Shown here piece by piece: positions 55,601 through 64,000 of a stretch of 64,000 nucleotides of DNA (the first letter of the stretch is position 1; each line of letters begins with the position of its first letter). A model generated the notes under the pieces. The model searched no databases. It worked only from the letters and a program-made list of their open reading frames with translations, and had not been told where the DNA came from. Made by a program: the position numbers and the translations under genes. This DNA comes from Desmodesmus armatus (Eukaryota > Chlorophyta > Chlorophyceae > Sphaeropleales > Scenedesmaceae). The stretch covers positions 372,001-436,000 of the forward strand of contig VIIQ02000006.1 in assembly GCA_007449985.2 (NCBI GenBank). Reading direction: 5' to 3'.

Positions 55601-58600
55601 CCATCAGACAAGCTCGCTTAGACACCCCAGTGGAGGTAACAGAAGCCCACCTTCTGAAACTTCGCAAACTTCTCCTCGAAAGCAGGTGTTGGTGGAGCCT
55701 TTGCCTTGAACTTGTCCAGCAGGCTGACCCGGTCTGCCTTCCAGATGTCGCTGTACTTCTTCCAGCTGTCAGTGTGGCGCTTGAGGCGGTTGCAGGCCTT
55801 GCTGATGTCCTGGTGCACCTGCACCACAGCAGCCATGACCTGCAGGCCAGGCAGCACGACATATGTTCTTCTTGATGTAAGCTATCACCTGCAGCAGCTA
55901 CCCAACGTCATGCACCTGTATGGAGTTGAAAATTGGATCAGCCGCCCAGAGCAAAGTCAGAGACCATGCGCAGGGCAGCAGGCACCCCAGCTGTGCATCC
56001 ATCACACACCTGCTGCATCCTGATGACCTCGGAGCTGAAGTGCATGACAAGTGGGTCACCGTCTGTGTCTCCCTTGGCGCGCTGGTCAGCCATCTCCAGG
56101 CAGGTCCCATCCATCCAGCGCACAAAGCTGCGGCTGCTCTCCGCAACATTCTTCACATAGGCCTGCAGCAGCTTCTGCGCCTCCTTGATGGGTGGCACCA
56201 TGATGACGTCTCCATTCTGCAGCGATGTCTTCAGCTGTAGCAGCAGCAACCAGCGGGGGTGGTACATGACACAGTCCATGGGCTGGGAGCCGTCTTGGTT
56301 GGCACCCTAGGGTAAGGCCTTCACGACAATGCACGAAGTTTGTGCTAGGCATGCTAGCTGGTCTCATGAGGTGGTTTTTCCATACTGAGTGGTTTTCCCT
56401 GCACGAAAGGAGTCGAGATGCTGTCTTATGCCATCAAAAATATGTGTGCACCACCAACCTTGAACAGTGGCTTCTTGGTCAGCATGCTGTGCAGCTTCTC
56501 CAGGCCCTTCAGCACCATGAGCACCAGTGCGTTGAACACAGCCATCTCCCAGTAGCTGTAGTAGTCACACAGCTGAGGGGCCTTGCCGGTGTTGGAGCCA
56601 GCCACCAGCTCCTCCACCTGTCAGCAACAGGCAGGGCCAGTCAGCACAAACACAGCAGCCACAGTGTGTGTCATCATGTTGCACAGGTGTATGCATGTTC
56701 CTGTTGATAGAGCTTGAGGATGGCATGCTCTGCACACACTGACGTGGTGACTGCAGTAGGCAGTGTGTGATCGTACTTGTGGTGACAGTAAGGCCACAAC
56801 TCTGCAGCAGCCAGCCAACCACCCACCTTGCCCAGCAGTGGCGTCAAACTGTGGTAGCGCTGCACTGCTGCGTCTACTGCATTGGCCCTGTGCTGCTCCA
56901 TGTACTCGTAAAATTCCTGCAGCTCCATCACATCCCCACCTGCACACCAGAAACCACGATGCACACACCCCAGACCAGTGGTCAGCAAGAGCTTTGGTTC
57001 GGTCGTCATTGACAGCCAGTGCTGTGCCTGTGGCATGAACACCCCCACGCTCCATGCGCCATGCCTGTGAAAAGGATCAGCGTTCTCTGGAGCAACGCAC
57101 CTGCAGGCAGGTCTGCAACCAGCTGCGCAGCCGCCAAGCCATTCACGAGCTTCTCCACAATGGCACTGTTCTTCTTCACGCTGTGGTGCAGGCCCTGGAA
57201 CTCGTGGATTGCCTTGGTGGTAGTGGCCACAAACGAATCAATGCCCCGGCTGTTCCAGTTCAGCCGGGTGAGGCCAGGCTCCAGGCACGCCTCCAGCGCA
57301 GACAGCTTGGCATTCAGCAGGCTGGCCTCAACGGGTGACAGGGCCCCAACCACCTGCAAGCAGTGTTGGAGGGGACATATCCTGTTGTTGGTAAACACCT
57401 CTCCTCTGAAGACTATGCCCCAGTGCACATCCAAAGCGGCAGCCTGTGCCACAGCCGGGCTGCTTGACCTCCTGCAGGTTGTCTGTTGCTTGCGCAGGGC
57501 GCTTTAGACATACGATCTGAGGCATCTGCAGCGTAGTCAAATTGACCTACCGAGTAGAACAGCTGCAGAAGCCGCTCAAGGTTCTCTGTCCATGCCCTGT
57601 ACTCCCCCTGCTGCAGCGCCACTTGCAGTGCCAGTGGTGGTATGGTGAAACCCTTGCGGTCCAGGTAGTGTGCCTCAGCAATCAACACACGCAGCTCAGG
57701 GTGGAAGTTGACGGCAACCTTGCCTGCAAACAACAGGAACACGGCAAGACATATTACAGTAAAAAAACACAGTCACCAACCACAGACCACGAGGCGCTGC
57801 TTGTGTACATGTAGCAACATAGGCGCAGTATGCATGTGTCTAAGGCACTTGTCAACCAGCCGGGGCCCTGACATGTCCAACACTTGACGAGGGTGCATGC
57901 CTTGTGCAAGAAAAGGACGCACCAGTGTCTGGTTGCCGCGTGAAGATCGGCTGCTTGAGGTAGCGCATGGCTGCGTTGTCGACGTTGTCCCTCCAGCCCT
58001 GGAACCACTGCTTCTCAAACTGCAGCACCTGCTTGGCCAGCGCGGTGTAGCGCTCATGCACCTGCTGCCCGACGGGCAGCTGTCGCCAGGTGCCCTCGGG
58101 CTCAACGGCAGACAGCTTGGTCATGGTCAGCTTCACTCTGCTGAACAGCTGGTGGCTCCAGCTGATGGCACCTGCAGGTGGCACGGCAAACAAGGTCCAA
58201 CATGATGCCTGCCTTACATGGGCGAAGCTGCATGGCTGACAGCAATAGCCTGTCAACAGGGCAGCATGGAGGTTGCAGTTTGCGGAGTGCATGTCTGTCG
58301 GCGGCTGCCGGTTGTACAAGGTGGGACTCACCTGCAACAGGGGGCTGGTTGCGCGTCAGGGGTGGGTTGGCCTTGCAGCGGTCAAACATCTCTTGCACGG
58401 AGATGATCTCTCTGAGGAACTGCTCCAGTGTGTCGACCAGCTTGTTCATCATCTGCTGCTGGATTGCACCGCGGCTCTTGATGTTCTTGAAGTTCTGCAT
58501 CAGCAAACATCATCAACAGTGAGCCAGCCTCATTGGTTGTCAGCACAGCACACCAACGGTCCCATGTGTTGCAACGCTGAGCACGTCTCAGTGTTGGGGG

Positions 58601-61600
58601 CAGCTGCGGAGCACAGCGCGTGTTGCAGCTTTTGGCACAGTGGCAGAGCACTGCGCCATGCTGCGTCACCAGCCACCACCACCAGCACACCTGCAGGAGG
58701 TCAAAAGCACCCTCTGCGCTCCGCAGCTTTCTGAAGCTGGTGTCAATCAGCTCCTTCGTGGCCGCCTTGACTTCCTCGTTATCAGCAAAGAAGCGCGCAC
58801 GCAGCGACCGCCACTGCGGCGCATGGGCCTGGTCAAAGACGTCAAACATGACGGTCTCCACAGGCTCCACAATCAGCTGCACCCGCTCAATGACGTCATC
58901 AATGCCCTTGGTGTCACCTGCGGCAGCAGTGCAGCAAGGATTTGGCTAATTGCACTGACTTGATTGCTCTGTGTTGCGGCTTCATGCCGAGATGCAGCTC
59001 AGCACATCCCCCCCTAATCCAAACCAATAAGCCTTCCGAAGGTGCGGCACCGGCTTGTACACTGCGTAATTACATAAAGATCTATGGTGCTTACCAGTAA
59101 CAGCCTTGAGCTCTGGCCCCAGGAACTTGAAGAAGTCGTCCACCACCTCCACCATCTCCATCAGGTTGCCGCACACCTCGGCCATGTAGTTGCTGCAGGA
59201 GAACAACGTCGCCTTGTTGAACTCCCAGCGCGCATCACGCCCTGATGTCTCAATGCGCTCACGCACCTGATGCACGATACGCACAGCCATTAGTTCGGAA
59301 GGGGCCAAGACTTGGCACCAAGGAGGATAGGACCAGGCTGGAGACAAGCGGCGAGTGAGTTGACACATGGCGTACAACAAAGCTTTCATTCCTTCAAGGC
59401 AGTCAAGGTTGGAGCATATGTGTGGAATGCTGCTGTTATGGCTGGTCCGTGCGTCATCAATTGCAGCGTCATAACAGGGTATTCTGCATGAGGTTGCCGC
59501 TCCTCGTACCTGCATGTATGTGCTCTGCCAGCACTCCAGCACAGCCTTGCTGACCCTGAGCAGCTCAATTGCCTCGTCCGCGGGCATGCGGAACAGCGTG
59601 TGCAGCATGATAGCGCTGTTGACACGGTCGCACAGCTCGCTGCCGATACGCGCAAACAAGCCGCCCATGTGTGCATCGTCACTGTAGTACCGGCTGATGA
59701 TCCAGATCATGCGCAGGGCGTTCATCAGCAGGGGCAGGGTGTCAAGAATGCCGGTGAGAGGGCCGCTGCTGATGCTGCGGAAGTGGCGCTCCAACGTTGT
59801 CAGGAACTTGACGTTGTCGCGAGCCTGTACACCAAACAAGGGCCGATTGTGTGAAACAGGACAAACGGCTTTGTGGCTTCTCAATGCACCTCACCAAGGC
59901 ACACCTCAACACAACTGTGACCATGCACGTTGTGTCATGACAGATCGTGCGTTACGAGAGGGTTTGCTGTGCGGCCATAGCCAGCTCCACGCACGGGCCG
60001 GTAATGGCCTGATCCACTGATTTACATCCAAACATGCTGCCATACTCCGCATAAAGCCCTTACCTCATGCGCAAGCTTGCCAAGCTCAGCCAGCTGGCTC
60101 TTGAAGGCGGACATGAGGTTGTTGTCGTCAATGCCAGCCTCCATTGCTGTAATGACGCCGGCAGCAGGCTTGGCATTGAGTTGCTCCCACAGCCCGCACA
60201 GCACAGCACTACGTGCCCTCCAGAAATCAATCTCAGCCAGGGGCCCCTTCCCATCTGGCAGCTTCTCTGACTCCCGCTGCATGGTTTCGGCGAGGATGCC
60301 TGACCACGCCACTACTGTCTCCTGCAAGGCCTCCAGGGCGTCTGGGTCCTTGGCTGCTGCTGTGAGGGCTTCTGTGCTGATGGCTGGCATGGGCAGCACA
60401 ACATCGCCCCTCAGCTGCTGCAGTGCCTGTTTGACATGGTTGAGGTACTTCTGCATGTTGTTCAGCAGCTCCCGTGGCCTGCCGCTGCCGCTGCTGCTGC
60501 CACCACCACCACCACCAGCACTGCTGGCTGCTGAAGCTGGCAGCAGCCCTGCTGTTGAAGCCTCCGCACCTGACACATGCTGGCTCAGCAGTGGCAGGAA
60601 CACCTCAGACAGCACCTGCATGTGATCGAACGGAGTCTTTGGGAATAGCACAAGTGACTGTCATGGCATTATCACAGCTGGAGCTCAAGTTACAGGCCAT
60701 GTTCGTCACACTGTGGGACATGCTTTCAGAGCTTCGATGGCATGCAAGAGCTGTGCAATTGTGCAAGCCAACTAGACATGCTGGTTTGATTGGACAGCTG
60801 GCAGCTGCCCCATGTGCAGAGCAGTCTGCTGTCAGCACACCTGCTCCAGTGATTGAAGGCATGGCGCCTGTGTCAGCAGCCCACAGTCCAACACCTCCAC
60901 AAAGCCCTGCTGAGGCAGAGGGCCTTCATGGGAGCTGATGAAGTATGCTGTCCTGCAGAGCACCAAACGCCATCAGCATGCAACGGGCCCACGCGCCTGA
61001 GCCCCCCTGGTTGTGTTTCCAAAAAGGTAGCACAACATCAACAAGGATGGTGCAACTGCTACAGCCTTCAGGCAGGCTGTGCCAACAGGGTCTCACCTGC
61101 AGTGTGCAAAGTCTGCTGGTACATGCCCCAAGAACAGACGCAGCTTGGCATGCGGCAGCCGCTGCTGCTGCTCCTGCTGCTGCTGCTGCTGTGTATCCTG
61201 GTTCTGCAGATGCACATCGCCCTGCTGACTTGCGTCAGCCGGCGTGTCCGGCTGCGCATGCGCCTGCTCTGCTGCTGTCTCGCTGCTACCACCTGGGGCA
61301 GGATCCGTGCTGGTGCCAGCAGCGTCATGCTGTGCAGACAAGACAGCTGTGCCATCCAGCACAGCAGCAGCATCATGCTGGTCTGCAGCTGATGCATCAG
61401 CACCGCTTTGTGTACCTGCGCGCAACCGCAAGCATTGGCATGACAAGGGTGCGATGTACTATCGTGCAAGGCTGGACTGTTGGGAACAAGTGCTGACCAG
61501 GCCAGTGAGAAACTTTCCAACAGCCTACAGCGACCCACCCGGTCTTGATGATGCTGTATCTTGCTCATCATCAGGTGCTGCTGCAGATGTGGTGCCCAAG

Positions 61601-61774
61601 TCTTGTGTTTCATCCCTGCGCAGAGACAATGGCAGGGGTGGTTACCAGGCCCCAATTTTGGGCAGCATGCCTGTCATGCACCCTCAGCTACCATGACTCA
61701 CCTGGCCTGCTCCTGCCCTTCCCCATCACTGACAACCTCGCTTTCCACGCATATCAGCAAAGCAGACGATCCTG
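34679..61774 (-). CDS. DHC1: Axonemal inner-arm dynein heavy chain, I1/f 1-alpha (DNAH10) type; start codon not located
   Basis: Force-producing ATPase of flagellar inner arms. 65 exons traced in phase give about 4597 residues; Chlamydomonas 1-alpha is about 4,600. Exons (5' to 3'): 61774-61702, 61615-61539, 61415-61097, 60952-60841, 60615-60064, 59824-59510, 59266-59095, 58917-58691, 58494-58332, 58171-57923, 57723-57551, 57353-57101, 56939-56827, 56617-56459, 56234-56010, 55839-55651, 55402-55146, 54971-54746, 54503-54294, 54081-53822, 53535-53310, 53110-52940, 52727-52543, 52404-52214, 51939-51775, 51538-51342, 51213-51049, 50882-50714, 50429-50230, 50027-49935, 49756-49622, 49455-49209, 48980-48638, 48458-48240, 48023-47741, 47547-47249, 46987-46783, 46629-46327, 46018-45773, 45533-45448, 45246-44988, 44780-44528, 44246-43993, 43789-43634, 43393-43187, 43034-42801, 42666-42453, 42217-42012, 41771-41597, 41418-41135, 40896-40741, 40565-40363, 40139-39809, 39592-39410, 39156-39021, 38824-38491, 38329-38056, 37786-37643, 37415-37229, 36964-36762, 36602-36290, 36047-35896, 35595-35414, 35235-35122, 34864-34679. 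The C-terminal half ([48 protein letters not shown]) fits DNAH10 better than other classes; that paralogue call is from memory. The first ~160 residues are acidic, Gln/Ala-rich. One exon has a frame break. Confidence 0.92.
35122..35235 (-). other. Dynein penultimate exon with a one-base frame break
   Basis: Entry phase gives [22 protein letters not shown], conserved in DNAH10-type C termini; the end of the same exon reads [10 protein letters not shown] in another frame, continuing as [11 protein letters not shown] in the last exon. The exon is 114 nt where 115 are needed. Candidate sites are the A4 (35166-35169) and C4 (35153-35156) runs on the coding strand. Confidence 0.8.
42012..43393 (-). 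other. Dynein stalk and microtubule-binding domain
   Basis: Exon 43393-43187 begins [12 protein letters not shown] and, with 43034-42801, forms the first stalk helix (heptad-like, Glu/Lys/Ala-rich). The short globular tip between [13 protein letters not shown] and [15 protein letters not shown] (exons 43034-42453) is the microtubule-binding domain. Exon 42217-42012 begins the return helix ([15 protein letters not shown]). Confidence 0.85.
44739..44762 (-). other. Dynein AAA4 P-loop
   Basis: GVGGSGKQ followed by [11 protein letters not shown], typical of AAA4 in axonemal dyneins; Walker B-like [11 protein letters not shown] is in the same exon. Confidence 0.9.
46912..46935 (-). other. Dynein AAA3 P-loop
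   Basis: GESGTSKS, the usual AAA3 variant of axonemal heavy chains; the Walker B that follows is [11 protein letters not shown] in exon 46629-46327. Confidence 0.9.
48796..48819 (-). other. Dynein AAA2 P-loop
   Basis: GQTGGGKS, with the tight-binding AAA2 site pattern GxTGGGKS of axonemal dyneins. Confidence 0.9.
50429..50735 (-). other. Dynein AAA1 Walker A, split by an intron
   Basis: GPAGT ends exon 50882-50714 and [14 protein letters not shown] opens exon 50429-50230; the Gly codon before the catalytic Lys is divided (one base before the intron, two after). Walker B follows as GCFDEFNRI in the second exon. AAA1 is the main ATPase site. The intron holds a G-rich tract on the plus strand at about 50615-50670. 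Confidence 0.9.
60064..61774 (-). other. Dynein N-terminal exons: acidic Gln/Ala-rich leader, then tail start
   Basis: Exons 61774-61702, 61615-61539 and 61415-61097 encode a disordered acidic leader ([17 protein letters not shown], then D/A/Q-rich sequence and a run of six Gln) that leads into [13 protein letters not shown]. Exon 60952-60841 gives [12 protein letters not shown] and VLDCGLLTQ, the usual start of axonemal dynein tails, and the next exon gives [11 protein letters not shown] and [13 protein letters not shown]. The first of these exons could begin at 61774 or 61771. An ATG in phase was not found, so a short 5' exon probably lies between 61775 and about 62150. Confidence 0.7.
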
Positions 61775-62726
61775 CTGGGCGGGAGAGCAGCAGCAATCCT
61801 CAGTCTGGAGCAGCAGCAGCACATGGAGAGCCTTTGTTTGAGGATACAATTACCTTTTCCAATCAGGAAACTTGACATGTATTGACAGGCAGTGGAATCC
61901 TGCTCCAGAAGGGCGGGCAGGCTGGATTTGCTGCACTGCAGCAGCGTGGAAGCACAAGCTGAAAGATGCAGCACCCTGCCATCTGCCAGCAAGCCTTCCT
62001 GCATCTCAGCCATATGTGTTGAAATCAGCAACTGCTGTTTTTCTGCCTTGTAAGGTCGCTCATGCTGCGATCTGGCATACTGTGCACACGATCATGAAGG
62101 CAGAATCAACACCACGAAACCCTTTCAGCTGAACAAGTCTGGTTGATATGGTGGACGTGAATTCGTGTTACATATCACAGGAAACCCAAACATGCCGGCA
62201 GATGAAGAGAGCTGACAAACACAGTCAAATTGCAACCGCTGCAAAACAAGCGTCGATCATGGCCCAGAGGATTGGTGCTGACGCACACGCACGGTACAGG
62301 CACGTTGGGACAAACATGCACTGCATTGCAGCTGGCAAGCACGCCAGCCACCCCTTGCTGGCCCCACCTCTCACCCTGCAGTACACGCCACAACCCCTGC
62401 AGCTGCAACGGGAAAGTGCTTGAGCCTGCTATGCTAGCTAGCTGTTGTGACAGCCAACAACAGCGCTGCCCCGGATGCAGCCGGGGCAAACCAGCAACTC
62501 CACTCCAACACAAAGCGCTAGCTGATGCACTGACAGCTGCCCAGGCATGCCTCAGCACATGCGCCAGACACCCTACACTTGAAAAACCAAGAAACCCCCA
62601 CACAACATGCGACACGGGTGATGCTGATACCAATACACCAACCACCGTCACTCAGCGATAACCAGCAAGTGAGGTGGCAACCGCAGCAGTAAGCAATGCA
62701 CTGGCATGAGCCTGGTCAACCTGCCC
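61775..62726. other. Dynein 5' region and 3' UTR of the right-edge gene
   Basis: No gene supported. It should contain the missing dynein start exon, its promoter and the 3' UTR of the next minus-strand gene. TGTAA on the minus strand near 62169-62173 is a possible poly(A) signal for that gene, about 555 nt past its stop. A minus-strand ATG with MAEMQEGLLADG at about 61985-61950 is one candidate for the dynein start, but its phase was not reconciled. Confidence 0.45.
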
Positions 62727-64000
62727 CTATGACAGCTCTTCCGCAGGCACCTCCACAGGGTGGCTCGACATAGCTTGCCGCTTGCTGCTGCTGTCACGCG
62801 TTGGCCCCTTGCCATCCCCACCCAGCTCCCCTGGAGCCTTGTCAACTGTGACAGTAGCTGCCGCTGCTGCATCAGCAGTTGGCTCAGCTGCAGCAACCTC
62901 TGAGGGAGAGGAGGCCGCAGCTGCTGCTGCCGCCGTATCATCAACTTCAGAAGCAGCGGGAGCCTCTGCGCTGGCTGCAGGAGCAGCAGGAGCCTCTGAC
63001 GGCTCGCTGGCCTCAGGCTGCGGCAGCGAGCTAGCAGCTGCAAACGGGTTGCTGGACGCGACCTGCGCTGACGCACCACCAGGTGCTGTGGCATCAGCCG
63101 CAGCGGCGCCAGCAGGACCGCTGCTTGTGCCTGCCTCAGCAGGATCAGCTGGCTCCTCCTCCAAGCCTGCAGGCTGCTGGGGGCCCGCTGTGGCCGCCTC
63201 CGGCTGTGGGTCTGCTGCTAACCCTGCTCCTGCAGCTGCTGTACCGCTGCCGCTGTCGGGCGGGCTGCTGTCGAGTGTGCTCACAGCCAGTGCGCCCATG
63301 TCCTCGTCATCTGCCAACAGCACAGCGTCGTCATCCATGAGGCGCTCCCCTGGAATGTCGACAGCTGACGAGCTGGGGCCTGTGTTGCAGCACATAGCAT
63401 CGTGTTGCAGCACATAGCATCAACAACATCTACCTCTACGATGTGCTGGTTGTAGGACTTGTCGTGCACACTGCCACTTGGATTGGCTGAGCACAACAAG
63501 GTATGATGGTGCACCGCCTGGCTTGCAGTCAACACGTGCCCCTGCGCAAACCTTGAAGTCAACCCATACTCGCAGCAAACGCACCCTCTGCAGTGCACCC
63601 TGCGCATAAGGCATTCATGCGCAGGGTGCACTGCAGAGGGTGCATTTTCTTGGCAGACAGCCTCAACTGTGTACACGACGATCCCCAACCCTGCCTTGAC
63701 TGCGCATGCCGCTGCTGGGCAAGTGAAGGGGCAATGCAGCTGCACCTTTACAGTCCACGCCTACCTCAGCTACCCCCCGTTCAGTGAATTACAGCATCAC
63801 CATATATCACTGTCAGCAACCCGAGGTGCCCAATGCTGCCAGCATGGCTTTCGACAAGCAGCAGTGCAGCTCTCACCGGGATGTGCCATCAGACTCCAGT
63901 TGCCCTGGCCTGCAGGCCCGCTGCTGCTGTTGGCCGCAGCCTCACCCTCCTGCGGCCCTGCCGCCGCCACCTCATCGCCCTCTGCTACCTCTTCAGTGTC
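62727..64000 (-). CDS. Acidic Ala-rich C-terminal end of an unknown protein (5' part beyond the right edge)
   Basis: Two exons join in phase: 64000-63877 (entering from outside, DTEEVAEGDEVAAAGPQ... ending SLMAHP) and 63379-62727, ending in TAG. The visible 258 residues are largely disordered: GPSSSAVDIPGERLMDDDAV, ADDEDMGAL, long Ala/Pro/Glu/Ser stretches, one SSNPF motif (NPF can bind EH domains) and a tail VEVPAEELS. There is no catalytic domain in view. Low-complexity acidic tails like this occur on many regulators, so no function is assigned. The intron between the exons contains a perfect hairpin and a duplication of the region just before its acceptor. Confidence 0.65.
63383..63422. 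repeat. 20-bp tandem duplication upstream of a 3' splice site
   Basis: GTGTTGCAGCACATAGCATC occurs twice in a row on the plus strand. On the coding strand the copies form the last bases of the intron of the right-edge gene, immediately before the acceptor CAG at 63380-63382. Confidence 0.85.
63574..63650. repeat. Hairpin: perfect 27-bp inverted repeat, 9-nt loop
   Basis: Arms 63581-63607 (GCACCCTCTGCAGTGCACCC then TGCGCAT) and 63617-63643 are exact reverse complements around AAGGCATTC. Pairing extends seven bases further with two mismatches (AGCAAAC against ATTTTCT). It lies in the intron of the right-edge gene. Size and shape would suit a small-RNA precursor or a young inverted repeat. Confidence 0.85.

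Noticed and set aside
62148..62661. Plus-strand frames (91-143 codons) upstream of the dynein gene
   Set aside because: They lie opposite the expected 3' UTR and promoter of minus-strand genes and show no recognisable sequence.

Overview
The window looks like nuclear DNA of a chlorophycean green alga (Chlamydomonas/Haematococcus-like). Reasons: genes are densely split by GT-AG introns; CAG/CTG microsatellites and long G or C runs are everywhere; the acetyl-CoA carboxylase beta subunit (accD) is a nuclear, intron-containing gene with a plausible transit peptide; there is an inner-arm axonemal dynein; and TGTAA, the chlorophyte poly(A) signal, lies downstream of several stops. No bacterial, viral, CRISPR or defence system is visible.

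Left to right: an amidase-signature enzyme (minus, running off the left edge); a small TalC/FSA-type transaldolase (minus, with a 17-nt microexon); a shared ~350-bp upstream region; an AAMP/Sqt1-type WD40 protein (plus, one apparent frameshift at a G run); accD (plus, one intron carrying a SINE-like insertion with 13-bp target-site duplications and another a 31-bp inverted repeat); a gene I cannot name (plus, from 16543) with two GDY-to-WWYD modules, many half-decayed local exon copies and a 2.7-kb CAG-rich low-complexity region behind it; about 4 kb with no recognisable gene; a complete cytochrome P450 (minus); an almost complete I1/DNAH10-type dynein heavy chain (minus, 27 kb, 65 exons traced, one apparent frameshift near the C terminus); and the acidic C-terminal end of an unknown protein (minus, off the right edge) whose intron holds a perfect 27-bp hairpin.

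The genes do not form a pathway: central carbon metabolism (transaldolase), plastid fatty-acid synthesis (accD), ribosome assembly or WD40 scaffold (AAMP-like), oxidation (P450) and flagellar motility (dynein) simply sit side by side. The unusual content is structural: local duplications of exons and splice sites, CTG tracts abutting 3' splice sites, inverted repeats inside introns, and single-base frame breaks at homopolymers that look more like assembly errors than pseudogenes.

Exon models were built by hand from conserved protein sequence, splice consensus and codon phase. The exon sums of accD, P450, transaldolase and the visible amidase are whole numbers of codons. The AAMP-like gene is exactly one base short and one dynein exon is one base out of phase.
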